DNA of 64,000 nucleotides, from positions 1,240,001 to 1,304,000 of the forward strand of contig NZ_CP025118.1 of assembly GCF_002831665.1 (NCBI RefSeq), read 5' to 3'. The translations under genes were made by a program, and so were the position numbers. This stretch comes from Lacinutrix sp. Bg11-31 (GTDB lineage Bacteria > Bacteroidota > Bacteroidia > Flavobacteriales > Flavobacteriaceae). Under the pieces are notes generated by a model. The model did not search any database, was not told where the DNA came from, and saw nothing but the letters and a program-made list of their open reading frames with translations. Shown here in pieces: positions 42,514 to 51,745 of this stretch (position 1 is its first letter; the number at the start of each line of letters is the position of its first letter).

Positions 42514-44976
42514 TTGACTACAAAAACTAACTTCCTTAAACTATTAACCTTACTACTTCCACTCTACGCATTAGCACAAACCGCAACTGTAAATGGTGTT
42601 ATTTTAGACGAAGGTAATTTTCCGCTTCAAGCAGTAAATGTAAAAACACAAACCACAGGAACATCTACTAACGAGAATGGTTTTTACCAACTATCTATTC
42701 CTGCAAATACAGATATTACTTTAGTATATTCTCATGTATCACATAAAAATGTAACAGTAACTGTTAACTTAAAGAATGGTGAGTTTTTCGAATTTAATCC
42801 TGTTTTAAAAACAGATGTCGATCAAATTGAAACGATTATTCTTAACGGAAGAAAACGAAAAGATGTACAAGGTATTGTTAATATAGATCCTGAGACATTA
42901 ATAAAAATCCCTGGTGCTCAAGCTGGAGTAGAGAATTTACTAAAAACATTACCAGGCGTAAGTGGTAATAACGAATTAAGTACGCAATATTCTGTTCGTG
43001 GTGGAAATTTTGACGAGAATCTTGTTTACGTAAATGGTATAGAAGTTTACAGACCATTTTTAGTGCGTTCCGGACAACAGGAAGGTTTAAGTTTTATAAA
43101 TAGCGATTTAGTAGAAAATGTGGATTTTTCTGCTGGAGGTTTTCAAGCAAAATATGGAGATAAATTATCTTCGGTTTTAGACATTACTTATAAAAGACCA
43201 AAAGATTTTGCAGTAGCTGCAGATTTAAGCTTACTTGGCGGAAGCGTAGCTGTAGAAACAGCAAGTAAAGATTCTAAATTTACAAGCATAACTGGTTTGC
43301 GCTATCGTGATAATTCACTTTTAGTACAAGCAAAAGAAACAGAAACCAACTACAATCCTGTTTTTGCAGATGTGCAAACCTATTTAACGTATCGTTTTAC
43401 AGATAAGTTAGAATTGAGTTTCCTCGGAAACGCTTCGCTTAACAAATACAATTACGAACCACAAACTAGACAAACCAATTTTGGAACTTTAGATAATCCA
43501 TTAGCTTTATTAGTCTTTTACGAAGGACAAGAACGCGATAGCTACCAAACACTTTTTGGTGCTTTACAAGCTAATTACGAGTTAAACGATAAAGTGAATT
43601 TAGGCTTAGTAGCTTCAACATACCATACTACAGAAGAAGAACACTTCGATATTTTGGCACAATACCGCTTAGGAGAAGTAAACAGTAATATTGGAGATGA
43701 GGATCTAGGAGAGGTAGAATTTTCTGAAGGTATTGGAGGTCAATTAAATCATGGACGAAACGATTTAGATGCTTTAATTACAACTATAGAACATAAAGGA
43801 ACAGCAGATATTAATGATAACGAAATTAAATGGTCTGTAAAATATACAAAAGAAGATATTAGAGATCGTTTAATAGAATGGGAAGTAATCGACTCAGCAG
43901 GATTTTCTATAAATCCACCAGCTTCTGGAGGTTTTACTCAAGAACCATACGAGCCAGATACGTTTCCTATTACAGCTTTTCAAAACGTACAAGCAAAAAA
44001 TAGCACACAAATAAATAGAATACAAGCCTATTTACAATGGAGTAAGCGTTCTACTTTAGGCGATGCAGACGTTTGGTACAATGCAGGAATTCGTGCTCAT
44101 AATTGGCAAGTTAAAGATGCTAATGTTACTGGAGATAACCAAATAGTAGTTAGCCCAAGAGCGCAATTTGCTATTAAACCAAATTGGGAAAACGATATGT
44201 TGTTTCGTGTTAGTGGAGGTTTATATTATCAGCCACCATTTTATAGAGAATTACGAGATGCTAGTGGAACTGTACAACCAAATGTAAAGGCTCAAAAATC
44301 GGTTCACTTTGTATTAGGAAATGATTATAGTTTTAAAATGAACGACAGACCTTTTAAGCTAACCACTGAGTTATATTACAAAAACCTTACCGACGTTAAT
44401 CCATACACAGTAGAAAACGTACGTATTCGTTATGCTGCCGAAAATAATGCAACAGCTTATGCCTACGGATTAGATATGCGATTAAATGGTGAGTTTGTTC
44501 CAGGAACAGAAAGCTGGTTTAGTTTTGGGTATCTTAAAACTGAAGAAAACATTAATAACAGAGGTAATATTGCAAGACCTACAGATCAACGTTTAAAATT
44601 TGCTGCACTCTTTCAAGATTACGTGCCAAATTTACCAAATTTTAAAATGTATTTAAACTTAGTTTATAATACAGGTTTACCAGGTGGTTCGCCAAGTTAT
44701 GCAGATAAATACCAATACCAAAGTAGATTACCAGATTACAAACGTGCAGATATTGGTTTTCAGTTTGTAATTGTAGATGCTAAAAAACAATTTGATCATG
44801 GTTGGAAAAAACCATTTAAGGATCTTTCTTTTGGTTTCGAAATCTTTAATGTTTTCGATGTACAAAACTCAATCACCAATACTTGGGTTCGCGATGTGTA
44901 TAGCAAAAGGCAATATGCAATACCTAATTATTTAACGCCTAGAGTGTTTAATGTTAGGACTACGATGCGTTTTTAA
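42514..44976 (+). CDS. TonB-dependent receptor with N-terminal carboxypeptidase-like domain
   Basis: This is an 820-residue outer-membrane receptor. After a signal peptide (LLTLLLPLYALAQ, to about residue 21) comes a carboxypeptidase-D regulatory-like domain (about 24-105, NGVILDEGNFPLQAVNVKT and STNENGFYQLSIPANTD). The plug domain follows (about 130-235, GVSGNNELSTQYSVRGGNFD and VDFSAGGFQAKYGDKLSSVL), and then a 22-stranded barrel to the terminal phenylalanine (RVFNVRTTMRF). It probably imports a siderophore or other nutrient, but the ligand cannot be read. The start is a TTG at 42514, the only start that keeps the signal peptide whole. No SusD gene is adjacent. Confidence 0.88.
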   Translation: MTTKTNFLKLLTLLLPLYALAQTATVNGVILDEGNFPLQAVNVKTQTTGTSTNENGFYQLSIPANTDITLVYSHVSHKNVTVTVNLKNGEFFEFNPVLKTDVDQIETIILNGRKRKDVQGIVNIDPETLIKIPGAQAGVENLLKTLPGVSGNNELSTQYSVRGGNFDENLVYVNGIEVYRPFLVRSGQQEGLSFINSDLVENVDFSAGGFQAKYGDKLSSVLDITYKRPKDFAVAADLSLLGGSVAVETASKDSKFTSITGLRYRDNSLLVQAKETETNYNPVFADVQTYLTYRFTDKLELSFLGNASLNKYNYEPQTRQTNFGTLDNPLALLVFYEGQERDSYQTLFGALQANYELNDKVNLGLVASTYHTTEEEHFDILAQYRLGEVNSNIGDEDLGEVEFSEGIGGQLNHGRNDLDALITTIEHKGTADINDNEIKWSVKYTKEDIRDRLIEWEVIDSAGFSINPPASGGFTQEPYEPDTFPITAFQNVQAKNSTQINRIQAYLQWSKRSTLGDADVWYNAGIRAHNWQVKDANVTGDNQIVVSPRAQFAIKPNWENDMLFRVSGGLYYQPPFYRELRDASGTVQPNVKAQKSVHFVLGNDYSFKMNDRPFKLTTELYYKNLTDVNPYTVENVRIRYAAENNATAYAYGLDMRLNGEFVPGTESWFSFGYLKTEENINNRGNIARPTDQRLKFAALFQDYVPNLPNFKMYLNLVYNTGLPGGSPSYADKYQYQSRLPDYKRADIGFQFVIVDAKKQFDHGWKKPFKDLSFGFEIFNVFDVQNSITNTWVRDVYSKRQYAIPNYLTPRVFNVRTTMRF

Positions 44977-45086
44977 TATTTTAAAGAAAAATAAAATCAA
45001 TTTTGACTTAACCATATTTAGGCCTGATAATAATCATATAGCAACCATTTTTTTGTTGTATTACGACTAATACATGTACGCTTAAA

Positions 45087-45921
45087 ATGAACATACAAAA
45101 TCACATTTTAGTTTTAATTATAATGCTTAACTTATGCTCTTGCAAGGACAAAAAGGTTGATGTAAAGCAAAAAGAAATAACAAAAAACACTAACTCCAAC
45201 CTACTTGTTGATCATTTAAATGTTTGGGTAGAAAACCCTAAAAAAACTAAAGAAAAGCTAACCAATATTGGATTTAAATCTGTTCCAGATTCGCTTTCAC
45301 AAATTCATATGGGACAAGGCACTACTGGAAAGTATTTTAATTTCTTAAACGGATACCTTGAATTGATTTTTATTCTTAACCAAAAAGAGTTTGAGCTAAA
45401 CAATAAAAAAAATAGCGAATTAGATTTTAAGGAAAGAGCAAGCTTTAAAAAAAGTGGAGCATCACCTTTTAGTATTGCTCTTAAACTAAAGGATTATAAA
45501 CTAACAAAAATTCCTTTTAAAACAATTCGTTATCACCAAGATTGGATGGACGAAAACAAAAACATTTATTCTGCTAAAAACTCTAAAACGATACTAAACG
45601 AACCTTCTCTTTTTGTTGTTTATCCTGAAATCGAATCGGAAAGATTTAATACTTTACTCCGAACTAAAAAATATTCCTCAAGAGTACGCACTTTGGAGAG
45701 AATTTTACAAGCATCCAAATGGTGCAGAAAAAATCACTAATATCATAATAAGTTCAAAAGACTTAAATTCTAATACGGAAACAATTAAAGCCCTAAAAGG
45801 AATTGAAAATTTGACTATTAAAAATAGTGAAGAATATTTAATGGAATTGTATTTTGATAATAACATTCAAGGAAAAATATTTGATTTAAGACCTGAATTA
45901 CCTTTGATTGTATATCTATAA
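45087..45921 (+). pseudogene. VOC/glyoxalase-like lipoprotein gene with a frameshift
   Basis: The first frame codes for a lipoprotein start (LIIMLNLCSCKDKK, lipid Cys at about residue 17) and a VOC-type domain (LLVDHLNVWVENPKKTKEKL, GTTGKYFNFLNGYLELIFI), running to ESERFNTL. The second frame picks up at SELKNIPQEYALWREFYKHP and continues with GAEKITNIIISSKDLN to 45921. A one-base insertion near 45655-45660 explains both frames. Joined, they give about 278 residues. It may be a true pseudogene or an assembly error. The substrate of the family is not known. Confidence 0.75.
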
Positions 45922-46029
45922 AAATAGACTTAAATACATTTCATAACCAAATTACAACACTTCAATCCTTTTATTATTTAATTGCTATTTTTAGTGGGCA
46001 TCTTTGGGTAATCAATTAAACGACAAACC

Positions 46030-46416
46030 ATGTCTTACGAGTTTTTAATGTTCACGCATTTGTTTACAGTGCTCCCTGCCTTTATTCTAGGAACTATTAG
46101 TCTTATTTTAAAAAAAGGAACACAATTACATAAAGTATTAGGTAGAATGTACATGCTGCTTATGTTGTTTACAGCTCTAGTAACATTATTTATGCCTGCT
46201 GCAGTTGGACCAACGGTTTTAAGTCATTTTGGATGGATTCATCTCTTTAGTTTTTTAACGCTTTACACAGTTCCAACAGCTTATATTGCTATTAAAAAAG
46301 GAAATATAAAATCGCATAAACGTAAAATGATTTTACTCTACTTTGGTGCAATAATTATTGCAGGAGCTTTTACATTTATGCCAGGACGTTATTTACATTC
46401 TGTATTTTTTGGATAG
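46030..46416 (+). CDS. DUF2306 membrane protein
   Basis: This is a 128-residue protein with four membrane helices, at about 5-25, 38-58, 65-88 and 98-118. Motifs are FTHLFTVLPAFILGTISLIL, HKVLGRMYMLLMLFTALV and HFGWIHLFSFLTLYTVPTAY, then KSHKRKMILLYFGAIIIAGA. The regular spacing of His residues at helix ends (THL, LHKVLGR, HFGWIHL, SHKRKM) is typical of DUF2306, and may bind haem or metal. It stands alone between the frameshifted VOC gene and the reductase gene. Confidence 0.82.
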   Translation: MSYEFLMFTHLFTVLPAFILGTISLILKKGTQLHKVLGRMYMLLMLFTALVTLFMPAAVGPTVLSHFGWIHLFSFLTLYTVPTAYIAIKKGNIKSHKRKMILLYFGAIIIAGAFTFMPGRYLHSVFFG

Positions 46417-46641
46417 CATATTTTGTTATAAAAGTGTTTAAAAAAAATCTTAAAAGTAAAACTAAACAAGATTCAAAACTCTTACAAAAACTCACTAGAA
46501 TAATCTTATAAACTATCTATAAATAACAGAATAGAAAGCGAAAAAAGCAAGCTGAAGCACAAAAAGTATTAGAGCAAATAGAAATACTTCAACAACAGTA
46601 AATAGAGTATCTTCGCCATTAATAAATTTTAATATTTAGCT

Positions 46642-47757
46642 ATGAACTGTTTACTTACTGGAGGAACTGGAATTGTTGGAAGTCACGTAATATTCGATTG
46701 GCTTAAACAAGCCATTACCAAGAACTCTAAAGACCATTTATACTTAGTTATTAGAGATAGTAAACTATCGGCTAAAAAACGTTTATTAAATGTTTTAAAT
46801 AATAGTACAAAGCCAGATTATCTAAAAAATATTAGTGTAGAAAAGTGTCTTGAAAAGATTACAGTAATTGCAGAAGACCTTGTAAGCATTAAAAAAGAAA
46901 AGCTAGAAGCTTGTAATTTTTCTACTATTATACATTGTGCAGGATCTACTAATTTATCTCATGCTACAAATTCTAAAACTGTTGTACACGAGCAAAATTA
47001 TAAAGCAACACAACAACTTTTAGAAAATCTCCCGGAAAGTGTTAATCGGTTTATTTATATAAGCACAGCTTATTCTTTTGGCATCCAGAACGAAGTGGTA
47101 AACGATAATATTTCAGAATATAATGTTAGTAGTTTTAGAAATCCTTACGAGCAATCTAAATACGAAACCGAACAATACGTTATCAAAAAATGCGAAGAAA
47201 TTAATATTGCTTCTCAAATTTTAAGGCCAAGTATTATATGTGGTCGCTTGATAGACAAACCTTTTTTTGAAACTCCAAAATTCGATGTTTTCTATTCTTG
47301 GCCAATGTTTTTAGATAAATATGCTAAGAAATTTACAGATGCTTTTAGAATTTGGATTGATAAAGAAAGTGGACTTAATATTGTGCCAGTAGATTTTGTT
47401 TCGAAAGCTATTTTATATGCTGTAGATCATCCAGAGATTAAGGAGCTAAATATTGTAAATCCAAAACAAGTATTACATAAAGATTATGTTGGTAAGGTTT
47501 TGGAGTCTTTTCAAATAAATAATTATGAGTATATAGACAAAATGCCTTTAGATCTTAACAGCTTCGAAGCGCTATATTATAAAACGATTGGACAGTTATT
47601 TAAAAACTACATCTCTATTCCAGATTTGCAGTTCGATGCAAAACGTATTATTGAGATTATTAATCAATTAAAATTAGATACTACACTTGGTGTGCATGAT
47701 AATTTTATGAATCTGATTAATTTCTCGGTAGAAAAGGAATTTAGACAGAGTTACTAA
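46642..47757 (+). CDS. SDR/NAD-binding reductase of the thioester-reductase type
   Basis: The N-terminal NAD(P) loop is CLLTGGTGIVGSHVIFDWLK at residues 3-22, and the Y-x-x-x-K catalytic pair lies in NPYEQSKYETEQYVI. The sequence IHCAGSTNLSH and FIYISTAYSF are in the male-sterility/NAD_binding_4 family, which includes acyl-CoA and carrier-bound thioester reductases. The length of 371 residues is long enough for a single reductase domain without a carrier domain. The true substrate is unknown. It converges with the hydrolase gene at 47777 with 19 bp between. Confidence 0.82.
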   Translation: MNCLLTGGTGIVGSHVIFDWLKQAITKNSKDHLYLVIRDSKLSAKKRLLNVLNNSTKPDYLKNISVEKCLEKITVIAEDLVSIKKEKLEACNFSTIIHCAGSTNLSHATNSKTVVHEQNYKATQQLLENLPESVNRFIYISTAYSFGIQNEVVNDNISEYNVSSFRNPYEQSKYETEQYVIKKCEEINIASQILRPSIICGRLIDKPFFETPKFDVFYSWPMFLDKYAKKFTDAFRIWIDKESGLNIVPVDFVSKAILYAVDHPEIKELNIVNPKQVLHKDYVGKVLESFQINNYEYIDKMPLDLNSFEALYYKTIGQLFKNYISIPDLQFDAKRIIEIINQLKLDTTLGVHDNFMNLINFSVEKEFRQSY

Positions 47758-47776
47758 GAAAACAAAACGAGTTAAA

Positions 47777-48559
47777 TTAAGTTAAACTATTTATAAATTT
47801 AATAGTCTGTACATTAAAAGTTTCAGGTTGCTCAACATTAACTACATGTCCACAATCTTCAATTACTAGTAAGGTAGATTTTATATGCTTATCCACTATG
47901 TTTTTTATAGACGGTAAAAACAAATGATCTTGTTCTCCCATAACATACAATGTAGGTATCTTAATATCTTTAGCTCTAAAAAAACGAAGTAATGGATTAA
48001 TTTCCGACGTTAATTTAAACCAACGAACAAATTCTTTTTGATAGAGTTTCTTTGCTTCATTTACAAACAGTAAACGTGATTTTTTATGATTTTTTCTTGG
48101 CATAATAATAAATGCAAAGAACTTATAAAGTAACATATAAGGAACCACAGATTTAAAGACAACACCCAATTTAATAAGTACTTGAGAGCGAAAGTTTAAT
48201 TTCATAATTGCTCCTCCCATAATCATGCTTTGCACACGTTCTGGATGGTTTTCGGCAAGATTTCTAATTAAAATTGTTCCTAAAGAGATACCTATAAAAT
48301 GGGATTTTTCAATCTTTAAATGGTCTATAACTTCTACAATATCATTGGTAATAGAATCGAAAGTATATTTAGAATTAAAAGCATCTTTTAAGCCTGGCTT
48401 GGAGTTTCCATGACCTCTTAAATCTAAAACTAAAACGTTAAAACTTGCGCCAAAACTTCTTATTTGCTTAAACCAAATAGACGAGCTTCCTCCTGCTCCA
48501 TGAACAAAAGTAACCCATTCGGTTGCTGTTTTATGTAAATAAGTAGTATAGTTTAACAT
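47777..48559 (-). CDS. Alpha/beta hydrolase
   Basis: This 260-residue protein has the alpha/beta hydrolase fold. The oxyanion region is FVHGAGGSSSIWF, the nucleophile elbow is FIGISLGTILIR (Ser in G-x-S-x-G), the acid is Asp in GEQDHLFLPSIK and the catalytic His is in IEDCGHVVNVEQPE. No signal peptide is seen. The substrate cannot be read. Relatives include BioH-like esterases and menaquinone-pathway hydrolases. It is the downstream partner of the cysteine desulfurase gene, with only 9 bp between them. Confidence 0.9.
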   Translation of the reverse strand: MLNYTTYLHKTATEWVTFVHGAGGSSSIWFKQIRSFGASFNVLVLDLRGHGNSKPGLKDAFNSKYTFDSITNDIVEVIDHLKIEKSHFIGISLGTILIRNLAENHPERVQSMIMGGAIMKLNFRSQVLIKLGVVFKSVVPYMLLYKFFAFIIMPRKNHKKSRLLFVNEAKKLYQKEFVRWFKLTSEINPLLRFFRAKDIKIPTLYVMGEQDHLFLPSIKNIVDKHIKSTLLVIEDCGHVVNVEQPETFNVQTIKFINSLT

Positions 48560-48568
48560 ATAGCGAAA

Positions 48569-49708
48569 TTACATAAAGTCTTTTAAAACAGCTACAACAT
48601 AATCAATTTCTGTGGTAGTATTGTATTTACAGAACGAAAACCTTAGTGATGGTTTCTGCATATCTTCATAACATAAAATTTGTGATAGTACGTGAGAACC
48701 TTTAGCACTACCACTTTGGCAAGCACTTCCTTTAGAACACGCAATACCTTTTAAGTCTAATTGAAACAATAATATTGGTGCCTTTTCTGGAGCAATTGGT
48801 AAGCAAACATTAACAACAGTATACGTACTTTTCTCAAGATTTGCCGAACTTCCATTAAAAGTAGCATCTGGAAAGGCTTCAGTTATGGCATTAATAAAAT
48901 ATTTTTTTAGAGATGTGATATAAGCACGTTCGTCAACTAAATTAATGTAAGACATCTTTAGTGCTTCTTCAAGACCAACAATGTTATGTACAGCTTCTGT
49001 TCCTGCTCTTGTTCCTCGCTCCTGCTCTCCTCCAAAAATTAATGGTTTTATACCAGAGTTTTTTCTAATAAAAGCAAAACCTACACCTTTTGGTCCATGA
49101 AATTTATGTGCACTTACTGCTAAAAAATCTATATTAATATCTTGTAAATCTAATTCGTAATGCCCAACAGATTGCACAGTGTCACTATGAAATAATGTAT
49201 TGTTTACTTTACACAATTCGCCAACACGTTTAATATCTAAAATGTTACCAATCTCATTATTAACGTGCATTAAGCTCACCATTTTCTTTTTAGGCGATTG
49301 TAATAATTCTTCAAGATGTGAGTAATTTATATGTCCATCTTCATCTAAATCTACAAACTTAACAATTATACCATATTCGTGTTCTAATTGGTTTACAGTG
49401 TATAAAACTGCATGATGTTCTATACGCGAAGTAATAATTGTTTTAACGCCTAAATCTCTAACTGCACTTCTAAGCGCTAGATTATCTGCTTCTGTTCCTC
49501 CAGAGGTGAAAATAATTTCGGAAGCCGAACAGTTAAGTTGTTTTGCCACTGTTTTTCTAGCACTCTCAACCATAGATTTAGATGTACGTCCAAAACTATG
49601 TGTAGAAGAAGCATTACCATAACATTCATGCATGGTTGTCGTCATTTTCTCTACAACCTCTGTTCTTAATTGTGTTGTTGCTGCACTATCAAAATATACT
49701 TGCTTCAT
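48569..49708 (-). CDS. Cysteine desulfurase (NifS/IscS family)
   Basis: This is a PLP enzyme that takes sulfur from cysteine for iron-sulfur clusters or tRNA thiolation. The 379 residues carry the PLP lysine in FLAVSAHKFHGPKGVGF and the active-site Cys in the mobile loop CSKGSACQSGSAKGSHVL, both of the IscS-type class. The N-terminal VYFDSAATTQLRTEV and FTSGGTEADNLALR are standard. No iscU, iscA or sufBCD gene is next to it, so it may be a tRNA-modification or housekeeping copy. It leads the hydrolase gene on the minus strand. Confidence 0.93.
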   Translation of the reverse strand: MKQVYFDSAATTQLRTEVVEKMTTTMHECYGNASSTHSFGRTSKSMVESARKTVAKQLNCSASEIIFTSGGTEADNLALRSAVRDLGVKTIITSRIEHHAVLYTVNQLEHEYGIIVKFVDLDEDGHINYSHLEELLQSPKKKMVSLMHVNNEIGNILDIKRVGELCKVNNTLFHSDTVQSVGHYELDLQDINIDFLAVSAHKFHGPKGVGFAFIRKNSGIKPLIFGGEQERGTRAGTEAVHNIVGLEEALKMSYINLVDERAYITSLKKYFINAITEAFPDATFNGSSANLEKSTYTVVNVCLPIAPEKAPILLFQLDLKGIACSKGSACQSGSAKGSHVLSQILCYEDMQKPSLRFSFCKYNTTTEIDYVVAVLKDFM

Positions 49709-49848
49709 TTTTTTGGGAAAACTTTAATATTTACTATTAATCCTTGTAATCACTTAGTTTTAAAAGAAAAAAGGTTTTTACAAGGCATCAAAAATAAGCC
49801 AAATAAAATTAATTACAATAAGCTACGTTATCATTTAACTAATTCTGT

Positions 49849-49856
49849 TATTTTTG
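49849..49856 (+). promoter_or_regulatory. Candidate -7 element for the calcium-motif lipoprotein gene
   Basis: TATTTTTG is an exact TAnnTTTG match and lies 18 bp before the ATG at 49875. An alternative start at 49854 would lie inside this element, which argues against it. Confidence 0.5.
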
Positions 49857-49874
49857 TTGCTTAATCTACTATTT

Positions 49875-50795
49875 ATGAGAATTATTTTTTCTTTTTTAGC
49901 CTTAGCTTTTCTTTTTACAAGTTGCGACGATGGTGATATTTTAACAGCAGAATTAGATTTTGGAGATACTTTTAATAGTTGTGGTGAATTAGTATGCTAT
50001 AAAATAAAAACAGACCCAAGCGAATCACTTTCTGTATTAATAAATACTACTATAGAAGAATTAATTACTACAACAATAGATTCTGATAATCCATTATTAG
50101 TTAATTTAGTTGACTTTCAACCTAGTTTTAGTATTACTTCTACTTATCCTTTTAATTATAGAACATATAACAATGCAATTAGTGACAATGTTTTTTGTAG
50201 TGCAATTCCACCTTCAAACTTAAGTATTACAAATGATTATGTCTCTACCACAGGATTTGCAAATTTCATTATTGTATTAACAGAAGATGATAACGATGGT
50301 ATTCCTGCAGAATTTGAAGATATAGATGGTGATGGTGATTATGAAAATGATGATACAGATGGTGATGGTTTACCAAATTATATAGATGCAGACGATGATG
50401 GTGATAATGTATTAACTGCCACCGAAATGCCTAATTTCTCGACAGAATTTGAACTAACACAGGCTTTAGATACAGATAACGATGGTATACCTAATTATTT
50501 AGATACAGATGATGATGAGGATGGTGTTTTAACTATAAATGAAGAAGGTTTTCTTACGCCAGACTTAAATCCATCAAATGATATTTCTTCTAATGGAATA
50601 GCAGATTATTTAAACAGTGAAGTTGATAGTTATAATGCTGGGACTACATTATATAGAGCAAATACAATACAACAAAGTTTTCAATTAGCACTAAATATTA
50701 CAAATGTAACATTACCAATTTTAACACAAGATTTTATAGACTTTGGGACATTAACAACTACATATTCTAGAACTGTAACTCCAGAATTAAATTAG
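49875..50795 (+). CDS. Lipoprotein with calcium-binding (TSP3-like) repeats
   Basis: From the ATG at 49875 this is about 306 residues, starting MRIIFSFLALAFLFTSCDDG with the lipid Cys at 17. The middle (about 150-210) has repeated acidic D-x-D-x-D-G units (DDNDGIPAEFEDIDGDGDYE, DDTDGDGLPNYIDADDDGDN, DTDNDGIPNYLDTDDDEDGV), which resemble thrombospondin type 3 calcium-binding repeats. The flanking regions are beta-rich and unassigned. It is a surface or periplasmic protein of unknown role and is convergent with the Smr gene 9 bp away. Confidence 0.78.
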   Translation: MRIIFSFLALAFLFTSCDDGDILTAELDFGDTFNSCGELVCYKIKTDPSESLSVLINTTIEELITTTIDSDNPLLVNLVDFQPSFSITSTYPFNYRTYNNAISDNVFCSAIPPSNLSITNDYVSTTGFANFIIVLTEDDNDGIPAEFEDIDGDGDYENDDTDGDGLPNYIDADDDGDNVLTATEMPNFSTEFELTQALDTDNDGIPNYLDTDDDEDGVLTINEEGFLTPDLNPSNDISSNGIADYLNSEVDSYNAGTTLYRANTIQQSFQLALNITNVTLPILTQDFIDFGTLTTTYSRTVTPELN

Positions 50796-50804
50796 AAAAA
50801 TTAG

Positions 50805-51368
50805 CTAATCGTAAGGTTTTATATTTTGATAAATATAAACCTCTGTTGCACCTTGACCGTATTTTTTATAATCGGCATCATAGAATTTCACGTTATTATA
50901 ACGTCTAAAAAGATACTCTAATTCCATTTTTAGTGTGCCTTCACCAACACCGTGAATAAATACAATTTTTTGTATTTTCTTTTGCATAGCAAACTCCAGC
51001 TTGTGTTTTGCTGTATCTAACTGAACTAATTTTTTATCATGACTGCTCATGTTTCTTTCAGATTTTACTAAATGATGCAAATGCAAATCGACTTCCATTG
51101 TTGGTTGAAAGCGTTCTTTAGGTTTTACTTTGGGTAATGTTCTTTTTTTATTCGATTCTTTTTCCGAAAGCACTTGATTTATACTCTTGCTACTAAAAGC
51201 ACTTTTTCTAAGACTATCTCCTTCTTTCTTTACAATTTCGTTAGCACTAAAAGACAGCTCAAAACCATCATGGTCTTCAATTGTAATTTCAGAATTAACT
51301 ATTTTAATAACTTTTCCAGAAAGTGCTTCATCTAAAACATATACGTAATCACCAATTTTAAAACTCAT
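50805..51368 (-). CDS. DUF2027-Smr domain protein
   Basis: This is a 187-residue protein. An N-terminal small beta-barrel (DUF2027-like, VYVLDEALSGKVIKIVNSE, about 8-60) is followed by a linker and a C-terminal Smr domain (about 105-185). The Smr motifs are VDLHLHHLVKSERNMSSHDK and FIHGVGEGTLKMELEYLFRR. Smr domains bind branched DNA or cut DNA or RNA. Those with this layout in Bacteroidota have no known substrate. It overlaps the small membrane protein gene by 4 bp. Confidence 0.85.
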   Translation of the reverse strand: MSFKIGDYVYVLDEALSGKVIKIVNSEITIEDHDGFELSFSANEIVKKEGDSLRKSAFSSKSINQVLSEKESNKKRTLPKVKPKERFQPTMEVDLHLHHLVKSERNMSSHDKKLVQLDTAKHKLEFAMQKKIQKIVFIHGVGEGTLKMELEYLFRRYNNVKFYDADYKKYGQGATEVYIYQNIKPYD

Positions 51369-51568
51369 TCTTCTTCGTCGTTAATTTCATAATCGCTTTT
51401 TGGTGTTTTACTACTCAATGAAGCATTAAGCATAAACAAACCAGACATTAAAGTAAAAATACCCAAAACCAAAAGTAAAATACTTTGTTTTTCGTTTGCA
51501 TTTGCATAGATAGCGATGCTTCCTCCTATTAAAATAAGCCAGTAGCTTATGGTGTTTTTATATTTCAT
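51365..51568 (-). CDS. Small two-helix membrane protein
   Basis: This is a 67-residue protein with two membrane helices (TISYWLILIGGSIAIYANAN and SILLLVLGIFTLMSGLFML) and an acidic C-terminal tail (SDYEINDEEE). Family unknown. The last bases overlap the start of the Smr gene, so the two are translationally linked. Confidence 0.7.
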   Translation of the reverse strand: MKYKNTISYWLILIGGSIAIYANANEKQSILLLVLGIFTLMSGLFMLNASLSSKTPKSDYEINDEEE

Positions 51569-51691
51569 TTTCTAAATAAAAGGCTAAGATAAATATTTTC
51601 AATAGAGAACAAACTGAATGATTAGAAATAAACACGATAAACTACCATTGAAATAGTGTAAAAATCAAGGTGTTAGTACTTATATTTTTTT

Positions 51692-51699
51692 TATCTTTG
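51692..51699 (+). promoter_or_regulatory. Candidate -7 element for the T9SS cargo gene
   Basis: TATCTTTG is an exact TAnnTTTG match, and a TTAG-type -33 lies at about 51673. It is 47 bp upstream of the start at 51746. Confidence 0.5.
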
Positions 51700-51745
51700 C
51701 AGGTGACCCCAAATAAAGATTTATTACCCCTAAATAAATTTCATT

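Noticed and set aside
46520..46600. A short stretch that reads RKRKKQAEAQKVLEQIEILQ before a stop, in the gap 46417-46641
   Set aside because: It looks like the end of a coiled-coil or sensor protein, but only about 25 codons are open and an in-frame stop precedes it. It could be the last trace of a lost gene, which is too little to annotate.
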